In this document: piece by piece, positions 6,454 to 11,720 of the stretch | Position numbering within the stretch: the first letter of the stretch is position 1 | Layout of the letters: every line of letters begins with the position of its first letter | Assembly: GCA_045637205.1 (NCBI GenBank) | Contig: JAZTYY010000084.1 | Location: forward strand, 1-14,198 | DNA length: 14,198 bases | Direction: 5' to 3' | From: RGIG4608 sp045637205 | Lineage (GTDB): Bacteria > Bacillota > Clostridia > Oscillospirales > CAG-272 | The notes under the pieces: model-generated | The model's database searches: none | The model's input: only the letters and a program-made list of their open reading frames with translations | Told to the model about the DNA's origin: nothing | Program-made: the position numbers and the translations under genes

Positions 6454-7074
6454 ATGTCAAGAAAAAAAGGATTTTTTAGTGAATTTAAGACCTTTATTAC
6501 GCGCGGAAACGTAATAGATATGGCAGTCGGTGTTATCGTCGGTGGTGCATTTACTGCAATTGTTAACTCACTTAGCAATAACATTCTTCGTCCTTTGATA
6601 AACTGGCTTTTGGTGCTTATTTTGGGCAAGAATAGTTTGTCAGAGGTTTACACATTTTTGCAAATTGCTTATACAACTGATGAAAACGGTGAGATAATAG
6701 TTGATCTTGCTGAGTCAATTTATATTGACTGGGGTGCATTTGTTAATGCGATTATTAATTTCTTCATTATTGCAATTGTTCTTTACACAATTGTTCGTAT
6801 TATCAATAATCTTCGTGAAATCAATGATGATATCAAGCAAGGTGCAAGCAAGGTTATTCTTGATAGACATGAAATAGCTGAGCTTAAGGCACACGGTGTC
6901 AATATAATAGATAGAAAAGCGGTTGATGCATACTTTGAGGAAAAGGCTCGTAGTGCTAAAGAGGCAGAGGAGAAGGCTAAAGCCGAAGCTGAAGCTAAGG
7001 CAGCGGCAATAGAGGCTCAAATGACAACCGAAGATCTCTTGAAAGAAATCAGAGATATTCTCAAAAAGAAATAA
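6454..7074 (+). CDS. mscL: Large-conductance mechanosensitive channel MscL with long C-terminal insertion
   Basis: MscL is a homopentameric membrane channel that opens under hypo-osmotic tension. Conserved parts: N-terminal amphipathic helix with FKTFITRGNVIDMAVGVIVG (residues 11-30), TM1 about 18-50, an extracytoplasmic loop, and TM2 about 94-118. The C-terminal bundle helix TTEDLLKEIRDILKKK (191-206) is also present. The protein has 206 aa against about 136 in E. coli. Most of the excess is a charged segment between TM2 and the terminal helix (about 119-190), ending in an Ala/Glu/Lys-rich stretch that should form a long coiled coil. The extracytoplasmic loop is also somewhat long. AAGGAG at 6441-6446 overlaps the stop of the dehydrogenase gene. 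A terminator follows. Confidence 0.95.
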   Translation: MSRKKGFFSEFKTFITRGNVIDMAVGVIVGGAFTAIVNSLSNNILRPLINWLLVLILGKNSLSEVYTFLQIAYTTDENGEIIVDLAESIYIDWGAFVNAIINFFIIAIVLYTIVRIINNLREINDDIKQGASKVILDRHEIAELKAHGVNIIDRKAVDAYFEEKARSAKEAEEKAKAEAEAKAAAIEAQMTTEDLLKEIRDILKKK

Positions 7075-7080
7075 AAGATA

Positions 7081-7109
7081 AAGCAGTTACCATCGGTAGC
7101 TGCTTTTTT
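7081..7109 (+). terminator. Intrinsic terminator after mscL
   Basis: Stem AGCAGTTACC (7082-7091) / GGTAGCTGCT (7095-7104), ten pairs including one T-G, with a 3-nt ATC loop and a T-run to 7109. It closes the dehydrogenase-mscL transcript. Confidence 0.92.
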
Positions 7110-7122
7110 ATGCATTACCCCC

Positions 7123-7151
7123 TTGAAATTGCTTGTAAATTATGATATAAT
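7123..7151 (+). promoter_or_regulatory. Sigma-A promoter of the miaA-ylmH operon
   Basis: -35 TTGAAA (7123-7128), 17-bp spacer, -10 TATAAT (7146-7151) preceded by TGA, an extended -10. The start should be near 7158, leaving a short leader. A second TATAAT at 7159-7164 has no matching -35. Confidence 0.85.
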
Positions 7152-7183
7152 ATATTGATATAATATTTAGAGAGGGAAAGCGC

Positions 7184-8122
7184 ATGAAAAAGACGGTGCT
7201 TGCAGTGGTTGGCCCAACTGCTAGTGGCAAAAGTGCACTCGCAATTGAGCTTGCAAAAAGGCTTAACGGTGAGATAATTTGCTGCGATTCAATGCAGATA
7301 TATAAAGAAATGAATATCGGTACAGCCAAGCCTGATGAGGATGAGCAAGCAGCAGTAGTTCATCATCTTTTTGATTTTGCCGACCCCAAATCAAGCTTTT
7401 CTTGTGCTGATTATATTCCACTTGCAAAAGAGGTTGTGGAGGATATAATATCCCGTGGAAAAATGCCTATTTTTTGTGGTGGTACTGGGCTTTATCTTGA
7501 TAGATTTTTGTCAGGGGCACAGTTTGAGGAAACTGAAATTGATGAGGACTTTAGACGCGAAATGAATGATTTTGCTATTGAATTTGGTAACGAAGCACTT
7601 CACAAAAAGCTTCGCGAAATAGATCCTATATCAGCAGATGAGATTCACCCCAATAACGTTAAGCGAGTAATTCGCGCTCTTGAAATATATAAAACGAGTG
7701 GCAAAACTAAAAGTGAACTTGACAGGGAAAGCAAGAATTTTGAATGTGAATATAACAGCATTCAAATCGGTCTTAAATATGAGAATCGTGAGATTCTTTA
7801 TGATAGAATAAATCTTCGCGTTGACAAAATGATGGAGCAGGGGCTTTTGGAAGAAACCAAGGAGCTGCTTGAAGCTGGTGTTTTTGAAAAAAATGCAACT
7901 GCCGCGCAAGCTATAGGATACAAGGAGCTTCTTACATATTTTGCAGGAATAAGAACACTTGAAGCTGCCGTTGAAGATTTAAAAATGGCAACAAGACGAT
8001 ATGCAAAAAGGCAAATGACCTGGTTTTCATCCCATGGGGACGTTCATTGGTTAATTGCTGATGATGGCAACTTTAATACCATAGTTGACGAAGCAGAAAA
8101 AATTGTTAGAGAAAAGATATAA
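7184..8122 (+). CDS. miaA: tRNA dimethylallyltransferase MiaA
   Basis: MiaA transfers a dimethylallyl group to N6 of A37 in tRNAs that read codons starting with U, giving i6A37, in the cytosol. Its 312 aa match the family. Seen: P-loop GPTASGKS (residues 10-17), the catalytic Asp segment DSMQIYKEMNIGTAKP (35-50), GGTGLYL near 100-106, an HPNNVKRVIRALEIY block, and the C-terminal tRNA-contact segment ATRRYAKRQMTWF. The start is supported by AGAGGG (7171-7176). It is the first gene of a five-gene operon. It is followed after 19 nt by the HlyD-like gene, an unusual partner for a tRNA-modifying enzyme. No odd residues were noted. Confidence 0.97.
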   Translation: MKKTVLAVVGPTASGKSALAIELAKRLNGEIICCDSMQIYKEMNIGTAKPDEDEQAAVVHHLFDFADPKSSFSCADYIPLAKEVVEDIISRGKMPIFCGGTGLYLDRFLSGAQFEETEIDEDFRREMNDFAIEFGNEALHKKLREIDPISADEIHPNNVKRVIRALEIYKTSGKTKSELDRESKNFECEYNSIQIGLKYENREILYDRINLRVDKMMEQGLLEETKELLEAGVFEKNATAAQAIGYKELLTYFAGIRTLEAAVEDLKMATRRYAKRQMTWFSSHGDVHWLIADDGNFNTIVDEAEKIVREKI

Positions 8123-8141
8123 CTAATCAAAGGAGGTAAAT

Positions 8142-9425
8142 ATGGAAAAGCAAAATGAAAATAAAAAGCCGCGTTTTTCTCGCGCCTGGATTTTAGTGAC
8201 CGTAATTATCTCTTTGCTCATTATTTACACGGTATATCACGTTTTCTTTGGACTTACAGAAAGTGTTCCAACAACGCCTGCAGGACTTGTTGAGCAAAAT
8301 ACGTCCATAATGCTTGAGGGTGTTATTTTTAGAAATGAGGAGCCGATTAAAACAAAATATCAGGGTGACATGCACCCATATTTTTCAAACGGTGAAAGAG
8401 TTTCAACAGATGCTGTAGTGGCGGCCGTATACTCTCAATTTTCAGGTAATGACATAAACGGTAAAATTGAGGAGTTAGAAGAAAAAATTGAAATTCTTCA
8501 ACGAAGTAACGTAAAGGGCTTGGTATCAGTAACCGATATTGAAAAGCTCAATGCTGAGATTGATAAGCTTTATACTTCACTTATGCTTGCAATTTCAAAC
8601 AACGAAAATTATAGAGTTGAGGCAATAGAAAAGGAATTGACTATTTGCTTAAACAAGATGAAAATATATAGAGGAGAGGTTAAAAATTACAACTCCGATA
8701 TAGAAGAGCTTCAAGCTGAGCTTGATGTTCTTTATGATTCATTCAAGGGTGATAAGGAGTATATTTATGCCGATAACGGTGGTTATTTTTATCATTCCTG
8801 TGATGGATATGAAACCATTTTGACCTATGAAAAATTGGATTCACTTACCCCCAATACCATAAAGGACCTCGTAGGTCAAACCAAGAGCAACCCGGTAATA
8901 AACAGTGAATACAATTGTAAATTTGTTTACGATAGCATGTGGTATATTTCCTCAGTTTGCGATGAGGTTACCGCGTCAACTCTTGTTGTTGGCAAAAAAT
9001 ACTCTGCAACCTTGTTTGATGTTAAGGAGAGGGAGCTTAAATTCACTCTTGAAAAAATTGGTGAAAGCCAAAACGGTGAATGTGTTCTCACCTTCTCTTG
9101 CACCACAATGCCTGAGGGCTTTGATTATTCAAGATATCAAAGCTTTAAGCTTGACATTTCCTCTATAGAGGGATATCGCGTGCCAATTGAGGCCGTTGAG
9201 ATTATCGAGGATAAGGAAACCGGTGAAAAAATCATGGGTGTCTATATACTTGATGCAAGCGTTGTCCACTTCCGTAGAATTGATAAGATTGCAGACGGTG
9301 ATGGATATTACGTTGTCGCAAAGCTTGACAAATCCAAGGAAAACTATCAGGAATATCTTAATGTTAATGATTTAATTATTCTTGAGCCCGACGGTATGTA
9401 TGACGGCAAGATACTTACAAAGTAG
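8142..9425 (+). CDS. HlyD-like membrane-anchored envelope protein upstream of ylmE-sepF
   Basis: A 427-aa protein with a short basic N-terminus, one membrane anchor (about 15-37) and a large extracytoplasmic part. The latter shows a lipoyl-like half motif (NGERVSTDAVVAAVY, 83-97), a coiled-coil hairpin (about 106-200, GKIEELEEKIEIL and DIEELQAELDVLY), then a second half motif with GYFYHSCDGYE (214-224) and beta-rich domains to the end. This order (anchor, lipoyl half, coiled coil, lipoyl half, barrel) is that of HlyD/membrane-fusion proteins. Homologues sit beside yggS-sepF-ylmH in many Clostridia and are annotated as HlyD-family adaptor subunits. No transporter is nearby, so a role in division or envelope assembly is as likely as export; that is inference. 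It has the strongest ribosome binding site of the window (AAGGAGGT, 8130-8137). Confidence 0.8.
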   Translation: MEKQNENKKPRFSRAWILVTVIISLLIIYTVYHVFFGLTESVPTTPAGLVEQNTSIMLEGVIFRNEEPIKTKYQGDMHPYFSNGERVSTDAVVAAVYSQFSGNDINGKIEELEEKIEILQRSNVKGLVSVTDIEKLNAEIDKLYTSLMLAISNNENYRVEAIEKELTICLNKMKIYRGEVKNYNSDIEELQAELDVLYDSFKGDKEYIYADNGGYFYHSCDGYETILTYEKLDSLTPNTIKDLVGQTKSNPVINSEYNCKFVYDSMWYISSVCDEVTASTLVVGKKYSATLFDVKERELKFTLEKIGESQNGECVLTFSCTTMPEGFDYSRYQSFKLDISSIEGYRVPIEAVEIIEDKETGEKIMGVYILDASVVHFRRIDKIADGDGYYVVAKLDKSKENYQEYLNVNDLIILEPDGMYDGKILTK

Positions 9426-9432
9426 GTGCAAT

Positions 9433-10113
9433 ATGGATTATTCATACATTGACAAAAACTATGAATTCGTGGTGCAATCACTCAAGGGTGCTTGCGATTG
9501 TATACCCGAAATAAGTGTTGCTATTAAGAGCGCTGAAATAGACGAGGTGGAATACCTGGTTAAAAATCACCCTGTAAAAATTGTTGGTGAAAATAGAGTT
9601 CAGCAGTTTCTCTCGCGCTATGAAAAATTAAAGGAGCTTGGTGTTGAAATTCATTTTATTGGGTCATTGCAAACCAATAAGGTGAAATACATTATTGACA
9701 AGGTCAATATGATTTGCTCACTTGATAGAATTGACTTAGCACGCGAAATTGACAAGCAGGCTCGAAAAAAAGGAATAAAGATGGACGTCCTTGTTGAAAT
9801 AAATTCTGGAAAGGAAGAAAACAAGGGTGGAGTGTTACCCGAAAATTTGGACTCATTTTTAGATGAAATTTCTCATTTTGAAGCGATAAATGTGCGTGGA
9901 TTTATGACAATGGGGCCAAAATGTGAAAAAAATAGCGAATATTTGAAATATTTTTGCGAAACTTATCAATTAGTGCTTGACATTTTGCAAAAAAAAGGGC
10001 ATAATGTATATGGGCTAATATTGTCTATGGGAATGAGTGATAGTTTTGTGCCGGCGGCACAAGCAGGAGCAACCATGATAAGAATTGGCAGAAAAATGTT
10101 TAATAAAAATTGA
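9433..10113 (+). CDS. ylmE: YggS/PLPBP family pyridoxal-phosphate homeostasis protein (YlmE)
   Basis: A cytosolic PLP-binding protein with the fold-type III barrel of alanine racemase but no known catalysis; it controls vitamin B6 and amino-acid pools. The ATG at 9433 is chosen because the frame upstream overlaps the previous gene, and the ribosome binding site (TAGGTG, 9423-9428) straddles the preceding stop. The product has 226 aa. Seen: Lys32 in ISVAIKS as the PLP lysine (family consensus VAVSKT), GENRVQ (53-58 region), HFIGSLQTNK, VLVEINSGKEENKGG, GFMTMG, LSMGMSDSF and the phosphate-binding IRIG near the C-terminus. The PLP-lysine context has drifted, but all landmarks remain. The position before sepF matches B. 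subtilis ylmE. Confidence 0.94.
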   Translation: MDYSYIDKNYEFVVQSLKGACDCIPEISVAIKSAEIDEVEYLVKNHPVKIVGENRVQQFLSRYEKLKELGVEIHFIGSLQTNKVKYIIDKVNMICSLDRIDLAREIDKQARKKGIKMDVLVEINSGKEENKGGVLPENLDSFLDEISHFEAINVRGFMTMGPKCEKNSEYLKYFCETYQLVLDILQKKGHNVYGLILSMGMSDSFVPAAQAGATMIRIGRKMFNKN

Positions 10114-10140
10114 AATAAAAAGAAAGTTGGGAAAAAGCAA

Positions 10141-10587
10141 ATGAAAAATTTAGCATCCTTGTTCGGAAAAAAAGAAAATAACGATTACGATAAGTATTAT
10201 CGCGATGAAGATGAAGATTATGTTGAAGACGATGACGTAACTACATACGGCGAAAAGGGTAAAGATGGCTTGTCTGTTGGCGGTCAGTCTGCTCCTGTTT
10301 CTCTTAAGGTAGTTAGACCTAAGAGCTATGCAGACGGTCCCGACATTGCTGACTATCTTGCATCCGGTAGCACAGTAGTTCTTAACATTGAATCTCTTGA
10401 TAGAATGAACGCAATTCGTCTTATCGACTTCCTTATGGGCGCTATTCACGTGCTTGGTGGAGATATGAAGAGTGTTACAAAGACAACTCTTGTTTTTGCT
10501 CCTAGAAACGTTGGTGTTCAGGATCTTGAAGACACAGTTGAAGAAGCTGAAGAGCTTGAAGAAACAGAAGAAAGCTTCGAAGAATAA
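10141..10587 (+). CDS. sepF: Cell division protein SepF
   Basis: SepF binds the FtsZ C-terminal tail and the membrane and shapes the Z-ring. The 148-aa product starts with the short amphipathic membrane-targeting helix MKNLASLFG, followed by an acidic, disordered linker (about 10-50, many Asp/Glu/Tyr). The SepF core runs about 53-125, with VVLNIESLDRMNAIRLIDF and the glycine-containing dimer turn HVLGGDMKSV, then TTLVFAPRNV. An extra Glu-rich tail (about 129-148) follows the core. The ribosome binding site is weak (TTGGGA about 12 nt upstream). The gap to ylmE is 27 nt and to ylmH 5 nt. Confidence 0.96.
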   Translation: MKNLASLFGKKENNDYDKYYRDEDEDYVEDDDVTTYGEKGKDGLSVGGQSAPVSLKVVRPKSYADGPDIADYLASGSTVVLNIESLDRMNAIRLIDFLMGAIHVLGGDMKSVTKTTLVFAPRNVGVQDLEDTVEEAEELEETEESFEE

Positions 10588-10592
10588 TTCCT

Positions 10593-11402
10593 ATGAATTC
10601 TTCCGCCTTTGAAAATAAGGAGCAAAAGCTCTTTTATGCAAAGCTTGACGATTTGGAGAAGAAATCGCGTGGTGGTGTAGTATGCCATTCAGCATTTTTA
10701 ACACCGAGTGAAAGCTATAAGGCAGAGAAGTATTTTGAGGCAAAATGTAATAAGGATAAGATTTGCTTTTTCGGGGGGTATTTTGAAGCCCAGAGAAAGC
10801 AAATCTTTCTTTTGCCCGAATATATTTCACTTGCTGCCGAAGAAATGAATATTTATGATATTATTGAAGAAGATCTTGATGAAGCTATAGTTGCATTAAA
10901 GATTATTGGAAGTGGATTTAAAAGCCTTTCTCATCGCGATTATTTGGGCAGCATTTTGGCGCTTGGAATTGAGCGCGAAAAGCTTGGAGATATTTGCGTT
11001 TTGGATGGTGGCTCGGCAATTATTTTTTGCTGTGGTGAGGTTGCTGATTTTCTTCTTTATGAGCTTTCATCAATTGGAAATGATAAGGTTAAGGTTGAAA
11101 AAATCACAGTTGATAAAAATATGGCATCAATGCAGAAATATCAGGGCTTTACGGATACTGTTGCAAGTGAAAGAATTGATTGCGTTGTAGCTGCTTTGTT
11201 CAATCTTTCGCGCGAAAAAGCACAAAATCTTATAAAAGGTGGCTTTGTTGAATTTAATTACGAAACGGCATCAAAGCCCGATAGCCGAGTGGATAAAGGT
11301 GATATTATTTCTGCTCGCGGATATGGAAAATTCATTATTAGAGATATATCACAGGCTACAAAAAAAGGCAGATTGCGCCTTTTTGCAGATAAATATATAT
11401 AA
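10593..11402 (+). CDS. ylmH: YlmH, S4-domain RNA-binding protein
   Basis: YlmH is a cytosolic RNA-binding protein encoded beside sepF in Gram-positives and implicated in rescue of stalled ribosomes. The 269-aa length is normal. The N-terminal two thirds show the conserved SHRDYLGSILALGIEREKLGDI block (residues 113-134). The S4 domain spans about 191-250 (ASERIDCVVAALFNLSREKAQNLI, then GGFVEFN and VDKGDIISARGYGKF). The start lies 5 nt after the sepF stop and no AGGAG precedes it, so translation probably depends on coupling to sepF. Its last codons overlap a terminator-like hairpin. In Bacillus, divIVA follows ylmH; here the ileS leader follows at once. Confidence 0.94.
   Translation: MNSSAFENKEQKLFYAKLDDLEKKSRGGVVCHSAFLTPSESYKAEKYFEAKCNKDKICFFGGYFEAQRKQIFLLPEYISLAAEEMNIYDIIEEDLDEAIVALKIIGSGFKSLSHRDYLGSILALGIEREKLGDICVLDGGSAIIFCCGEVADFLLYELSSIGNDKVKVEKITVDKNMASMQKYQGFTDTVASERIDCVVAALFNLSREKAQNLIKGGFVEFNYETASKPDSRVDKGDIISARGYGKFIIRDISQATKKGRLRLFADKYI
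11362..11384 (+). terminator. Possible terminator inside the end of ylmH
   Basis: AAAAAGGC (11362-11369) and GCCTTTTT (11377-11384) form an 8-bp stem with a 7-nt loop. Its T-run is part of the stem's 3' side. It lies within the last 14 codons of ylmH and is the only terminator-like element between ylmH and the ileS promoter. It is weak, with only three G-C pairs. Confidence 0.4.
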
Positions 11403-11408
11403 TATATA

Positions 11409-11437
11409 TTGACAAAATAATTTTTTTGTGCTATATT
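11409..11437 (+). promoter_or_regulatory. Sigma-A promoter of the ileS leader
   Basis: -35 TTGACA (11409-11414), 17-bp spacer, -10 TATATT (11432-11437), start near 11444. A 20-bp A/T-only tract (11391-11410) immediately upstream could act as an UP element. The -35 begins 7 nt after the ylmH stop. Confidence 0.88.
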
Positions 11438-11454
11438 TATTTTGGTAATATATG

Positions 11455-11690
11455 TGGCTATGACAAAGACGGTGTTTTTTGAAGGGCTTGTAGAGAGTGC
11501 GCGTTTGGTGAAAGCGCATAGCGAGTAGGGAAGCACAAATCACTTTTGAGCCGATTGCTGACAATAAACTTAGGCAATCCGTACCCCTGCGTTAAAGGGT
11601 TTTGAGTGGCATTTTATATTAAAATGCAAATTGAGTGGTACCACGGTAACTCCGTCTCAATGGTCAAGAAAGACCATTGGGACGTTTTTT
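11455..11690 (+). promoter_or_regulatory. T-box riboswitch, tRNA-Ile specific, controlling ileS
   Basis: A transcriptional T-box: uncharged tRNA-Ile binding favours the antiterminator and allows ileS transcription. Stem I: basal pairs GGCT (11456-11459)/AGCC (11549-11552), specifier loop flanked by GTG (11472-11474)/CAC (11534-11536), distal AGAGA (11492-11496) and TGCGC (11498-11502)/GCGCA (11514-11518) with a GGTGAAA loop. The specifier is ATC (11539-11541) followed by A, an Ile codon. Further hairpins: GATTGC/GCAATC (11553-11558/11574-11579), ACCC/GGGT (11583-11586/11597-11600), and an 8-bp A/T-rich stem III (11609-11616/11620-11627). Antiterminator: TTGAG/CTCAA (11631-11635/11656-11660), 7-nt bulge TGGTACC (11636-11642), and ACGG/CCGT. 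The bulge begins TGGT, matching the A73-CCA end of tRNA-Ile. Confidence 0.96.
11653..11690 (+). terminator. T-box terminator hairpin
   Basis: CGTCTCAATGGTC (11653-11665) pairs fully with GACCATTGGGACG (11672-11684), 13 pairs including one T-G, around an AAGAAA loop, then six T (11685-11690). Its 5' arm takes up the CCGT and CTCAA that the antiterminator needs, so the two folds exclude each other. Confidence 0.96.
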
Positions 11691-11720
11691 ATTTGATAAT
11701 TATTTTTAAGGAGATATATT

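Noticed and set aside
7159..7164. Second TATAAT before miaA as a separate promoter
   Set aside because: No acceptable -35 at 16-18 bp; the TATAAT at 7146 has TTGAAA at 17 bp and an extended -10.
9382..9432. Earlier start for ylmE overlapping the HlyD-like gene
   Set aside because: The ATG at 9433 has its own ribosome binding site at the preceding stop, and the extra residues match nothing in the family.
11391..11410. A/T palindrome as an origin or attachment site
   Set aside because: It is a simple AT run directly before a -35, better explained as an UP-like element; no DnaA boxes or mobile genes are near.
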